Source: Shinella lacus (GTDB lineage: Bacteria > Pseudomonadota > Alphaproteobacteria > Rhizobiales > Rhizobiaceae). Taken from it: DNA of 64,000 nucleotides. This document shows, piece after piece, positions 48,029 to 56,582 of the stretch. The notes below the pieces were generated by a model. The model did no database searches. It was not told the origin of the DNA and saw only the letters and a program-made list of their open reading frames with translations. The translations under genes were made by a program, and so were the position numbers. How positions within the stretch are numbered: the stretch's first letter is position 1; every line of letters starts with the position of its first letter. The stretch is taken from contig NZ_WHSB02000008.1 of assembly GCF_010994755.1 (NCBI RefSeq), positions 186,001-250,000 of the forward strand. Reading direction: 5' to 3'.

Positions 48029-48847
48029 TTATTGGCGTTCAGTGTCGTGCCAGATCTCCATGATAAAGGTCACAAGGGTATGTGCCGCAGTGACCGCAAG
48101 ACGAGCTTCCGAGACCGATATCTTCGGAGGTGCTATCCCTCTTCCGTGCGCAGAACCGATATGTGTCCGGTAGGCGCCGACGCCATCGACAACCGATGCC
48201 AATCCCTGCAGCATCTTTCTCTGATCTTCAGCAAGCGTTGCGTCGGGGTTCAGGCCGAGATGGACCTGCACCGTTCGCCACAGAGCCACGACCGTCATTT
48301 TCGAGGGCAGCTCCAGCGCAAACGTCTCGATAAAGGTTTTGCAAAGGGCTTCGATGATCGCACACGCCGCCGTAATCGCGGCGTGTGGATCGCCGACCAG
48401 CTGCTGATAGGCGCGCTCGAATTCGCGCTCCACCGACGCGAAATCGCCGCGCTTTAGGAGATCGCTCAATCCCACAGCAACCGGCGCACTTCCCGCAAGG
48501 GCAATACGTCCATTCGTCTGGTACGAGAGGCTGTTTTTCGCCAAAGCATCGCGAATTCGCTGCTGCCCCTTCTCGACATCCCCGTTATACGGTTCAAGCT
48601 CCATGAAATCCTGGATTACCTCGCCGAGGACGTCCAAGGCGTCGACGCCCTGATCTTCGTTACATCTTCTAAGCCATGAAGCGCACTTCGATTCGCAATT
48701 GCCGGCTGGCGGCTCACCTGGTGCCCCGCTTTCCATGAAGAGCGTGTCGAGCTTGCTGTGCCTGTAATAATGCTGTCCGATGACCGATGCGGTTGCACCG
48801 ATAACCGAGTTCGGAATCTGACGCCCCATCCCAAAATCCTCCGCCAC
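48029..48847 (-). CDS. Abortive infection family protein (Abi_C domain)
   Basis: 272 residues. The C-terminal ~140 residues match the Abi_C pattern: DPHAAITAACAIIEALCKTF, LWRTVQVHLGL, and GAYRTHIGSAHGRG, where R-x6-H resembles a HEPN catalytic motif. The N-terminal ~120 residues are not recognisable. Abi_C proteins are thought to stop phage spread by disabling the host cell. It follows the DUF1612 gene by 12 bases and so may share its transcript. Confidence 0.8.
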   Translation of the reverse strand: MAEDFGMGRQIPNSVIGATASVIGQHYYRHSKLDTLFMESGAPGEPPAGNCESKCASWLRRCNEDQGVDALDVLGEVIQDFMELEPYNGDVEKGQQRIRDALAKNSLSYQTNGRIALAGSAPVAVGLSDLLKRGDFASVEREFERAYQQLVGDPHAAITAACAIIEALCKTFIETFALELPSKMTVVALWRTVQVHLGLNPDATLAEDQRKMLQGLASVVDGVGAYRTHIGSAHGRGIAPPKISVSEARLAVTAAHTLVTFIMEIWHDTERQ

Positions 48848-48859
48848 GAACGCCTTTAC

Positions 48860-49990
48860 CTATATCACCCCCCATGCTCGAAACCTGCCCCTCCCCGTCA
48901 TTTCGCGCAGGCCCAGCTCCAAAACAATCCGCCGCGCCGCCTGCGGCGTCACCTCGAGCGTCTTCGCCACCATTCTTGCCGACACCAATGGCCTCTCCAT
49001 CACCAAGTCGACGAGCTCGGGCAATTTTGAAGACGTTCGGCGTCCCTCCAGCTTTCGTTCAAACAATGTCCGGGCCAGCGCCAGCCTGCCATGCTCCTTT
49101 AGACCGAGCTCGGCGGCCGCGATTAGGCCGTGAGCAATGGCAAGCAACCGGGTCTCCCGGTCACGATGCCGGCGCCGATCGACCGGAATGGTTTTGAGGC
49201 CGAGATTGATGGCGGCGAGATGGGCACCGGTGGTGATGTCGGCCTGGCGCAAGATCGTCGCCGCCAACAACCGGCCAAGCCAGGGCGCGTGCTGCAGGAC
49301 GGAAAGCTCGTTCCAGGCATCGAGGGCGACGATCGCCTGAAGCACCGCCGGCAAGCTTTCTGCCTGGCGCAGCACGCCCCGCCATTCTTCCAGCCGGGCA
49401 TCCTCGTCCCAGTCGAGGTCGTAGATCATCGGATCTTTCTCTTGGCCGCCGCCACGGCCGGGCCGTGTTGCATTCTCGATTGCCGCCTCCGATCGGGCCA
49501 GAACCGCGTCGATGGCGGCATAGTCGACGCCAGGAAGGTTTTCGATGTCGCCGACGTCGTCCCCCTCCCCTTCCCGATCGTCCGCGACGGCGCGCCGGGT
49601 GGCACCGAACGCCTGCGCCTCTTCCGTGTCGGCCGACGTAATCTCTGCGGTTTTTCTGAGAGTGCGGACGCCGTCTGCCGACAATGCCCAGCCGGGGAGT
49701 TGGGTCGCGATGCGCCGGCGAGTTCGCAGCACGTCGCGGGCGATTGTTAGCTCATGGGTCGGTGTGCGAATATCCTTTGTCGCGTCATGGAGGACGAGGT
49801 CTTCCAGGTGAACGAGTTCGCCGTCGATCCACAGCGACGCACAGGCGTCGGTGAAATGCGTGCGTTCGATCCATCCCCGGCCGACCGGCGAACGGGCGAT
49901 CCGCTCGTCGAGACGGGTCAGGGCGATGCCGGCGTCGAAAGCCGGTCGCATGAGGGCGCTCATGCTGATTTTCGCGAGATCGTAAGCCAT
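48860..49990 (-). CDS. DUF1612 / RHE_PE00001-family helix-turn-helix protein
   Basis: 376 residues. The N-terminal [20 protein letters not shown] and [20 protein letters not shown] are typical of DUF1612 proteins of rhizobial plasmids. A central acidic spacer and a C-terminal helix-turn-helix ([20 protein letters not shown]) follow, ending in RAWGVI. The group resembles Fic/HTH-like regulators and is often found with a small gene and a tyrosine recombinase in the opposite orientation, as here. Function unknown; a DNA-binding role is likely. Confidence 0.8.
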   Translation of the reverse strand: MAYDLAKISMSALMRPAFDAGIALTRLDERIARSPVGRGWIERTHFTDACASLWIDGELVHLEDLVLHDATKDIRTPTHELTIARDVLRTRRRIATQLPGWALSADGVRTLRKTAEITSADTEEAQAFGATRRAVADDREGEGDDVGDIENLPGVDYAAIDAVLARSEAAIENATRPGRGGGQEKDPMIYDLDWDEDARLEEWRGVLRQAESLPAVLQAIVALDAWNELSVLQHAPWLGRLLAATILRQADITTGAHLAAINLGLKTIPVDRRRHRDRETRLLAIAHGLIAAAELGLKEHGRLALARTLFERKLEGRRTSSKLPELVDLVMERPLVSARMVAKTLEVTPQAARRIVLELGLREMTGRGRFRAWGVI

Positions 49991-50075
49991 TGAAAGTATG
50001 GTAAAGGATTTGCTAAAGGAACTCTATATGAGTATTGCAGTTCGCCACATGGTATGAATGCTGGAAGAGGCTCTA

Positions 50076-50104
50076 ACCATCGATAACAACCTCTTATCGA
50101 TGGT
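50076..50104. promoter_or_regulatory. Perfect 11-7-11 inverted repeat, candidate recombinase crossover site or operator
   Basis: ACCATCGATAA, then seven bases CAACCTC, then TTATCGATGGT: both 11-base arms are exactly complementary. It lies between the divergent DUF1612 gene and the small gene that precedes a tyrosine recombinase. Arm and spacer lengths fit core sites of tyrosine recombinases (for example dif with 11-6-11), but a dimeric repressor operator controlling the two divergent genes is also possible. Confidence 0.65.
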
Positions 50105-50169
50105 AGATTGACAGAGGCCGCGAATCCACCGAATCTGGGTGAATCCACGCTCCGCAAAGGCCTTTTTCC

Positions 50170-50457
50170 ATGGAAGATCGCGTCCGCTTCGCACTCGAAA
50201 AGCTGCTCAATGTTGCCAATAGCGATACCGGCCAGAGTCGGCGCGCCGCCAGTTTCCTGCTCGCCTGGTGGAATGCCGCCGACAATGGCGGCTTCGACCT
50301 GACCGACCTGTCCAATGTCGACCTCGACATCGCCGAAGACATGGTGACGATTTTTACATGGCTGGCGCGTGAGGAGGAACTTTTCTATCCGACCGAATAC
50401 CGCGGCGAGATCGAACAGATCATCGCCCGCTGGCGCCCGGAAAACATCCCGGCGTGA
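50170..50457 (+). CDS. Small conserved protein preceding the recombinase
   Basis: 95 residues, acidic, predicted helical (RRAASFLLAWWNAADNGGFD, MVTIFTWLAREEELFYP). I recognise it only as the small protein typically encoded just upstream of tyrosine recombinases on rhizobial plasmids. The stop overlaps the recombinase start by four bases. It may modulate the recombinase; no catalytic motif is visible. Confidence 0.7.
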   Translation: MEDRVRFALEKLLNVANSDTGQSRRAASFLLAWWNAADNGGFDLTDLSNVDLDIAEDMVTIFTWLAREEELFYPTEYRGEIEQIIARWRPENIPA

Positions 50458-51614
50458 TGGTAACCGCGAAAAAGCCAGGCGCGAGTCTGGCCGGCGTCGA
50501 ACGTCGTGCCGTCGAGCTCGACACGATCGCCTCGGTCCTGCCGATCGACCGGCGCGATGAGCTGGCCGAGCTGCTGACCGACGCCGATATCGAAACGCTG
50601 CGTCATCTCGTCAACGAGGGAATGGGCGCCAACACGCTTCGTGCCATCACCTCCGATCTTGCCTATATCGAAGCCTGGGCACTGGCGGCAACAAAACGAT
50701 CGCTGCCCTGGCCGGCGCCCGAGGCCCTGCTCTTAAAGTTCGTTGCGCAGCATCTGTGGGATCCGCAAAAGCGGGCCACCGATCCCGATCACGGCATGCC
50801 GGCCGACGTCGCCGACAACTTGCGCGGCCAAAATTTTCTGAAATCGACCGGCCCGCATGCACCGGCGACGGTGCGCCGTCGGCTGGCCAACTGGTCAACG
50901 CTGACGAAGTGGCGCGGCCTCGATGCCGCCTTCACCTCCCCTCCCATCAAATCCGCAATTCGTCTCGCCGTGCGCGCCGTGCCACGCAAGAGAAACCGGA
51001 AGAGCCCCAAGGCGGTCACCGGCGATGTGCTGGCCAAACTGCTGGCGACAAGCTCGACCGAAAGCCTGCGCGATGTGCGGGACCGGGCTATCCTGATGGT
51101 GGCCTTTGCTTCCGGCGGCCGCCGGCGCAGCGAGATTGCCGGGCTTCGGATTGAACAGCTGAGCGTCGAGGCGCCGATCGAAGTGGCCGACGGCCCTCCC
51201 CTCCCCTCTCTCGCTATCCATCTCGGCCGTACCAAGACGACCAATGGCGAGCAGGATGATGTCGTCTATCTTACCGGTCGGCCGGTGGATGCGCTGAACG
51301 ACTGGATCGCGGCGGCCAAGATCGAGAGCGGCAGTGTGTTTCGGGGGATTGGGCGTTGGGGCACGGTGTCGAGGCGAGCGCTCGATCCGCAGTCGGTCAA
51401 TGCGATTTTAAAACAGCGGGTTGAGATGGCTGGGTTGGAGCCGGGGGAGTTTTCGGCGCACGGGCTGCGGTCCGGCTATCTGACTGAGGCCGCCAATCGC
51501 GGCATCCCCCTCCCCGAAGCCATGGAGCAGTCGCGTCACCGCTCCGTGCAGCAGGCATCCAGTTACTACAACAACGCAACGCGGCGTAGCGGTCGCGCAG
51601 CCCGTATGCTGTGA
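50454..51614 (+). CDS. Tyrosine recombinase/integrase
   Basis: 386 residues. The N-terminal SAM-like DNA-binding domain occupies about 60-170. Catalytic residues of the family can be placed: Arg in GGRRRSEIAGL, Lys near LGRTKTT, HxxR in AHGLRSGYL, a final His in SRHRSVQQ and the Tyr in ASSYYNNA. It cuts and rejoins DNA through a phosphotyrosine bond. With a perfect 11-7-11 repeat 350 bases upstream, resolution of plasmid multimers or insertion/excision of the island is the probable role. Confidence 0.9.
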   Translation: MMVTAKKPGASLAGVERRAVELDTIASVLPIDRRDELAELLTDADIETLRHLVNEGMGANTLRAITSDLAYIEAWALAATKRSLPWPAPEALLLKFVAQHLWDPQKRATDPDHGMPADVADNLRGQNFLKSTGPHAPATVRRRLANWSTLTKWRGLDAAFTSPPIKSAIRLAVRAVPRKRNRKSPKAVTGDVLAKLLATSSTESLRDVRDRAILMVAFASGGRRRSEIAGLRIEQLSVEAPIEVADGPPLPSLAIHLGRTKTTNGEQDDVVYLTGRPVDALNDWIAAAKIESGSVFRGIGRWGTVSRRALDPQSVNAILKQRVEMAGLEPGEFSAHGLRSGYLTEAANRGIPLPEAMEQSRHRSVQQASSYYNNATRRSGRAARML

Positions 51615-51820
51615 CGAAGCTCCACTTAGCCTGCGCTTGTTTGCACAGGGAGCGCCTGCCAACGCTTGGTATACCCGCGACAATTTGCATCTTGCATGCC
51701 TGATGCGGCTAACTGTGCTGTCCGCGCTGTCCGCGGACGCATGTGGTACGCTATGGTGTGAATTGCCATCAAAATCCGCACCTGACTGTTCCCATTCTTG
51801 AAAGCTACTCCTTTGTCAGC

Positions 51821-52675
51821 TCACTTTGCATGCACTGCATCGATGTGTTTCTCGAGCTCTTGTCTTAGCTTAGCAAACATCTCCTGCTCATGCCCCTCCC
51901 AGGGTTGACCGTTTGGCCAGAGCGGAACACGGAATGCTTCCGGAGCTTCTAGAGGGGAGTAAACATAGCCGATCCGTCCTTGGAGCGAATACGCACCAAA
52001 AACAGGCACGCCCGAAACGGGTGGTGGCATTACTCCCAACGTCAAGTGACCATCGCCGGTGTAGACCTGCTCGACGTCTTGATGTGTTTCCTCACCCCAC
52101 TTGAGGGTCGGGAACTTAAAGGTGTAAAATCCAGAATGAGCGAGGTAGCGATGCTTTCCCTGACTTGCTCCGACTGCCACCGGAAAACCACCTACGGTGT
52201 TTCCGAGGTCCTTGTTTGTGAGTAGGCAATCGAAAAAGCGAAACCGGAGGTCGCTCTTAAACAACGATTCGGTGTCAGTCCTCGCCTTGCCCATCAACTC
52301 AGCGAACGGTGAGTCGTGGCCGATCGCGCAAATATCGGGGACTTCGAGCATTCCCCCTCGACGCAACAACAGGAGAAGCGCATGCGGCTTATGAGCCGCG
52401 ATGATGTAGTCCGTCTGGCCATCGGAAGATGCGGCTCGAACGAGATCGATAGCCGCTTGTTCGCCCGAGGCTCGAAGTGCTTCGCTAGCCCTCCGAACTG
52501 TGGTTCCCGCTGAGTCAGCATTGCCGGCAAAACCGATTGTCAGCGTGTTGTCAAGAATAACCAGTTTCAATCGGCCGGGAATGACGTTTGGACCGGTCTC
52601 TCCTGCATTGCCGATTTTGGTATCGGCCAGCAGCAAGATTTGGTCGTCCTTTTTTTGTGCCATGACGATGGTCAC
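51821..52675 (-). CDS. Proteasome/HslV-like Ntn hydrolase candidate
   Basis: 284 residues. A GTG at 52675 with GGAG nine bases upstream gives Met-Thr-Ile-Val; removal of Met would expose Thr as in proteasome beta subunits. Counting from that Thr, an Asp falls at 17 (LLADTKIG) exactly as in HslV, and a Lys at 36 (RLKLVIL) sits close to the catalytic Lys33. LTIGFAGNADSAGTTVRRA matches the HslV GFAG-DAFTLFERF stretch, and VPDICAIGHDSPFAE its IAIGSGG stretch. The ~110-residue C-terminal extension (from about TNKDLG) is unrecognised. No ATPase partner lies beside it. It lies between the recombinase gene and repC. Confidence 0.6.
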   Translation of the reverse strand: MTIVMAQKKDDQILLLADTKIGNAGETGPNVIPGRLKLVILDNTLTIGFAGNADSAGTTVRRASEALRASGEQAAIDLVRAASSDGQTDYIIAAHKPHALLLLLRRGGMLEVPDICAIGHDSPFAELMGKARTDTESLFKSDLRFRFFDCLLTNKDLGNTVGGFPVAVGASQGKHRYLAHSGFYTFKFPTLKWGEETHQDVEQVYTGDGHLTLGVMPPPVSGVPVFGAYSLQGRIGYVYSPLEAPEAFRVPLWPNGQPWEGHEQEMFAKLRQELEKHIDAVHAK

Positions 52676-52846
52676 TTGGCAATTCTCCTATTCGATTGGA
52701 GGCAGGACAATAATCAAAATCCCAGCGCTCGGACCGCAGCAACCGCACTGGTCAGTAAATCATCGAAATAGGATCGAGATCATCGGCTATCTCGGCTTGC
52801 TCGCCGTACCGGCAAGGTTCAAACTTCATAACGCTCTGTTCTTGAA

Positions 52847-52877
52847 GCGAAAACACCTAAAAAAAACGGCTGACAAG
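52847..52877 (+). repeat. Direct repeat copy 1 (3' of repC)
   Basis: GCGAAAACA, three bases, then AAAAAAAACGGCTGACAAG. The same 9-mer and 19-mer recur with a two-base spacer at 55361-55390 between repA and repB. It begins 37 bases after the repC stop. Confidence 0.7.
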
Positions 52878-52913
52878 GTCCCGTTTGGTATGGTCGGCCC
52901 AAGTGCCTCCGTT

Positions 52914-54158
52914 TCAGCTCGCATGCCTGGCACTCTCGCCATTGGCCTTCAGGAGGGACATCAACATTGGCCCGAGCGAAAATTCACCTCGTTGCCAGCG
53001 CTTCGTCAAATCCCGCAGATAGCCCCCGGCGGAATTTATGAGGTTCGATCGCTCGAGGATGCAGGCCATCGCCACAGCGGCATTCTCTGGCCCCATTGCA
53101 ATGCAGGCTTCCTCATACGCAGACGGACTGACACCCAGCATCGAGCGCACCACCACGGCTGCGGTCATGAGCTCTCGCCAGTGGGTAACACGGCCTCCGG
53201 GCCCATAATCAGCAACCTGCGGGCAGGCTCGAAGAACCAATCCCAGCGGGAACGCCTTGCCCTGATCAACTTTTGTCTTCCTCTCTGCGGAGTCAGCACT
53301 TTTTGCATGCGGTTTTTCGTCGACATTTCTGCCCCGCTTTTTTTCGGAGCTCGGTTCAAATTCATTTATAGATTCGGTTTTTGAATTCTGTATGTGACGG
53401 TCATTCGGAATGGCATTGCCAATCATATTCTCGGTATTTGGCTGCATCTCCAGAATGTTAAGTACCTCCGCACGTAGGAGGCCCATCTCATCGAGTGTTG
53501 CCTCGACCTGATTTCTGTTGGGATAACGAGGATGCCGTACGAGAATTTCTGAATAAAGCATTTCGACATGCCCCCAATTCCCTGCGGCGCCTTCCTCGAC
53601 CGCAGCTGTAATCAGCTTTCTGACGTCCCGACGGCAAATTGTGAGTGCTTCTTTTGCGCGGCGAAAGCGTGTGCGCTCCGCGGCCACGTCCTGAGCCAAA
53701 AGGGCAAGTTCAGCGGAACGGGCAAGCAGCGGGCTTAAATCGAAGCCGTAAGCCTGTTCGATTTCACCATCTCGGCCGCGATGTGCGTAACGCTTCCCAT
53801 TTGGGCTATCGCGGCGCTGGATAAGACCAGCATCGGTGAGCGCTGCCAGTTGCCGCCGCAATGTACTCTCCGTGATCCCGTGAGCGCGGACGGATAGCTG
53901 CGCATTCGATGGAAACACAATAAGACCACTCTCTGCGTCAAGCAGTTGATCAGGGTAGAATGTCAAAAGCGCGTCGAGGACAGCCAACGCTCTGTCTTGT
54001 AGGCCAAAGTGCTCCCTGGTTTCGCAGACATCACGAAACACTTTCCATTTGTCTACACGCGTGCCTGGCGTCGATGCCGCGACTGCCAATTGCCCTTTCA
54101 CCAAGGCAAGCTTCGCCGGCCGCCTCCCGAAGGGCGTTGTTACATATCCCGTCTGCAT
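52914..54158 (-). CDS. repC: Plasmid replication initiator RepC
   Basis: 414 residues, normal length. The N-terminus (GYVTTPFGRRPAKLALVKGQ) and the winged-helix region (FPSNAQLSVRAHGITESTLR then RQLAALTDAGLIQRRDSPNG) are typical. RepC is the rate-limiting initiator of repABC plasmids and the origin lies within its own gene. AAAGGTGAG precedes ATG 54158. It is separated from repB by 156 bases containing the antisense RNA on the opposite strand, which should limit RepC synthesis. Confidence 0.96.
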   Translation of the reverse strand: MQTGYVTTPFGRRPAKLALVKGQLAVAASTPGTRVDKWKVFRDVCETREHFGLQDRALAVLDALLTFYPDQLLDAESGLIVFPSNAQLSVRAHGITESTLRRQLAALTDAGLIQRRDSPNGKRYAHRGRDGEIEQAYGFDLSPLLARSAELALLAQDVAAERTRFRRAKEALTICRRDVRKLITAAVEEGAAGNWGHVEMLYSEILVRHPRYPNRNQVEATLDEMGLLRAEVLNILEMQPNTENMIGNAIPNDRHIQNSKTESINEFEPSSEKKRGRNVDEKPHAKSADSAERKTKVDQGKAFPLGLVLRACPQVADYGPGGRVTHWRELMTAAVVVRSMLGVSPSAYEEACIAMGPENAAVAMACILERSNLINSAGGYLRDLTKRWQRGEFSLGPMLMSLLKANGESARHAS

Positions 54159-54252
54159 TTTTCTCTCACCTTTCTTCAGGCAAAGGAAATACGCTCACCA
54201 AATCGGCGCCAAGACTCTTGACTGTGATTCCGGGAAATGCGATTCTCGATCC

Positions 54253-54308
54253 TGCTAGAGATGACGAGAGAGGCTTCCACGGTTTACCGCTTGGGGGCCT
54301 TTTTCTTT
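54253..54308 (+). ncRNA. Probable antisense RNA (ctRNA, incalpha) between repB and repC
   Basis: Plus-strand promoter-like sequence TTGACT (54218-54223), 17 bases, GATTCT (54241-54246) predicts a start near 54253. The transcript would end at a strong intrinsic terminator at 54271-54308. repABC plasmids carry such a small RNA here, complementary to the repC leader, that controls copy number and incompatibility. The exact start is an estimate. Confidence 0.75.
54271..54308 (+). terminator. Intrinsic terminator of the antisense RNA
   Basis: AGGCTTCC pairs with GGGGGCCT (with two G-T pairs) around a 14-base loop and is followed by TTTTTCTTTT. It points away from repC, on the plus strand, as expected for the ctRNA. 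Confidence 0.75.
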
Positions 54309-54314
54309 TGCGGT

Positions 54315-55310
54315 TTAATCTCCGTTGTTTTCCTGTTTCGATCGACTGTACTCTTCGTACAGTCGGTCCATATGGGTAGACAGCCATTCGCTGAAGGGTC
54401 TCGCCTCGGCATTTGAGAGCTCGATTTCAACCTTCTTCGGCTTTGCCGCCATCACGAAACTCAATGAACTGTCGTTCGACGTCCATCCCTTTGCGGACGA
54501 ACTGGCCTTTGGCGTTTTCGCCGCCGATTTGACCTTATAGCGTTTCAGGTATTCGTGCAGTTCATCGAAGCGCCTGTCTTCAGCCAGGGCCACAAACTCT
54601 GTAGTTCCCACTTGCTCCGTGGCAACCTTTTGCATAGCGGGAGCGAGAAGCAATTGACGAAGGCTCAGCCACTTATCTCGGCCGATCTTTTTTGACGCGC
54701 CGAGCATTTTGATAACTGGGGCAGGGACCACCTCGATGACACCAAGCATCTTGGACAACATCGCTTCATCTATCGCGAGCGACGAACGAACGACATCCTT
54801 CGTCATTCCGGATGCCAGTAGGTTCCGGGCGAAGTAGGCACGTTCGATGAAAGACAAATTTGAACGAGCAGAGTTTTCCTGCCCCTGGGCGATCGCTGAC
54901 GTGATGTCATCCAACTTCTTGACGACCGCTTTGACTGGAATTCCAAGATCCTTGGCTACCTTGAGTCGGCGGTGGCCAAAGACGACCATGAAGCGTTTGC
55001 TGTCTGACGAACTCGGCCGAACCAGAATGGGCGTTGTCTGGCCAGTTTCCTTGATCGCTTGCCTCAGCTCCTCGTATTCTTCGCCATCGTCCGATAGTCG
55101 ATCTTCAACGAACGATACATCGAGCAAAAGTGGATCGAGGTCGACGATTGCCTCGCCCTCCATAAGCTTCTTGGTGTTCTCGGCCAGGTCCTCGATCGAT
55201 CGAACAACCGTCTTGGCGGCACCTGTCATCGCGTAGCCCGGTTTGACTGATGATTTGTCAGTCGAGATCGATGCGATGTCGAGCTTCGCGAATGGATTCT
55301 CACGCGCCAC
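54315..55310 (-). CDS. repB: Plasmid partitioning protein RepB (ParB family)
   Basis: 331 residues. The start is GTG 55310 with GGAGG six bases upstream, giving the usual ARENPFA N-terminus; an ATG five codons earlier sits before the ribosome binding site. ParB motifs: QTTPILVRP, FMVVFGHRRLKVAKDLGIP, ENSARSNLSFIERAYFA. It binds parS and works with RepA to segregate the plasmid and repress the operon. Confidence 0.95.
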   Translation of the reverse strand: MARENPFAKLDIASISTDKSSVKPGYAMTGAAKTVVRSIEDLAENTKKLMEGEAIVDLDPLLLDVSFVEDRLSDDGEEYEELRQAIKETGQTTPILVRPSSSDSKRFMVVFGHRRLKVAKDLGIPVKAVVKKLDDITSAIAQGQENSARSNLSFIERAYFARNLLASGMTKDVVRSSLAIDEAMLSKMLGVIEVVPAPVIKMLGASKKIGRDKWLSLRQLLLAPAMQKVATEQVGTTEFVALAEDRRFDELHEYLKRYKVKSAAKTPKASSSAKGWTSNDSSLSFVMAAKPKKVEIELSNAEARPFSEWLSTHMDRLYEEYSRSKQENNGD

Positions 55311-55360
55311 GACCGACCTCCACATTCGGGCTCAACCGCGTTAAGGCGTTGCTAGCGCTT

Positions 55361-55390
55361 GCGAAAACAGGAAAAAAAACGGCTGACAAG
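55361..55390 (+). repeat. Direct repeat copy 2 (repA-repB gap)
   Basis: GCGAAAACA, two bases, then AAAAAAAACGGCTGACAAG, matching 52847-52877. It occupies most of the 84-base gap between repA and repB. The two copies bracket repB and repC. Confidence 0.7.
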
Positions 55391-55394
55391 AATG

Positions 55395-56582
55395 TCATTT
55401 CCGCCTCCATGCATTGTGTATCAGGTCCACGATTTCGCCGTTTGCGGCATTCAGACTCTCCATCGCTCGATCGTAGGTGGATCGAACGAAATCTCCCCGT
55501 TCAACCTCATACAAGGTCTGTTTTTTTATCGACGCATCGGAGATAGCCGTCGATTTTAAAACATGATTCTTCAGCATCTGCTGGGCAAACATCGACTGCA
55601 TGAACCCAACCATCTGCGCTTGTGGGATGTCTGTAGGTTCAAACCGCGTAACTAGGTAACGGAACCATTCAACGCGGATTTCAGCACCAGCCTCTGCAAC
55701 CGGCGTCATAATGCCGCCCAGCATCTGCAGGAACTGGCTCATCGACATGATATCCAGCATTTGCGGATGGATCGTTATCAGAATCCCGGTGGAAGCCATC
55801 AATGCGGTTATCGTGAGATAGCCGAGCTGCGGCGGGCAGTCGATGACAATCACATCGTATCTATCATCCACTTCCTTAAGTGCATTGACGATACGCATAT
55901 GAAACAACCGTCCCTCGTCACCCTTGCGCGACGAAATAGATAGCGGTACGTCGTACTCGAACTCCTGCAGTACGAGGTTTGCCGGGACGACATCCAGTCC
56001 AGGAATGTTGGTCGACTGAATGACTTCTGAAATTGGCTTGCGCTCTTCATCGAAACGAAGCGCCTCATAGAGGGACGCAGTATCGTCGAGTTCGGGCTGG
56101 ATCCCAAAGAGTGACGTCAGTGACGCCTGGGGATCGAGATCGATCGCCAAAACACGGTGCCCGGTGAGGGCGAGATACTGCGCCAGATGCGCTGCTGTCG
56201 TTGTCTTTCCGCTTCCGCCTTTGAAGTTCACGACTGAAACAACCTGCATTGCTTCGTCTTCGCGACGGTGCGGGACGTAATAGCGCTTGTCAGATTTTTT
56301 ATTGGTTTCGAGATACTCCCGCAGCTCCAACATCTGATCAGCCGTATAATAGCGCCTGCCGCTGACCGATTCGATCTCGGGACCTTTTCCTTCGGAATGG
56401 ATTTGCCGGAGATGGCTTTGGGTCACGCCCATGAATTCGGCAACCTCGCCGAGCTGGAACTTGCGCAGTCCCTTGCGTGCGTCCGGTGGATACTGCTGGC
56501 TGCGCAGCATGTGTAGCGCGCTCGAGATCTTTGCCCCTTGCTGGGCGATCTCAACGTCAAATCTGTTGGGCAGCTGGCTCAT
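55395..56582 (-). CDS. repA: Plasmid partitioning ATPase RepA (ParA family)
   Basis: 395 residues. An N-terminal MerR/HTH-like segment (LGEVAEFMGVTQSHLRQIHS) is followed by the deviant Walker A KGGSGKTTTA, Walker A' LAIDLDPQASLT and Walker B VIVIDCPPQLG. RepA drives partition with RepB and represses the repABC promoter. First gene of the operon, divergent from traI over 388 bases. Confidence 0.96.
   Translation of the reverse strand: MSQLPNRFDVEIAQQGAKISSALHMLRSQQYPPDARKGLRKFQLGEVAEFMGVTQSHLRQIHSEGKGPEIESVSGRRYYTADQMLELREYLETNKKSDKRYYVPHRREDEAMQVVSVVNFKGGSGKTTTAAHLAQYLALTGHRVLAIDLDPQASLTSLFGIQPELDDTASLYEALRFDEERKPISEVIQSTNIPGLDVVPANLVLQEFEYDVPLSISSRKGDEGRLFHMRIVNALKEVDDRYDVIVIDCPPQLGYLTITALMASTGILITIHPQMLDIMSMSQFLQMLGGIMTPVAEAGAEIRVEWFRYLVTRFEPTDIPQAQMVGFMQSMFAQQMLKNHVLKSTAISDASIKKQTLYEVERGDFVRSTYDRAMESLNAANGEIVDLIHNAWRRK

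Noticed and set aside
47102..48457. 451-codon plus-strand frame opposite the GHKL ATPase and Abi_C genes
   Set aside because: Composition is Arg/Asp/Cys-rich without motifs, and the minus strand has two recognisable families.
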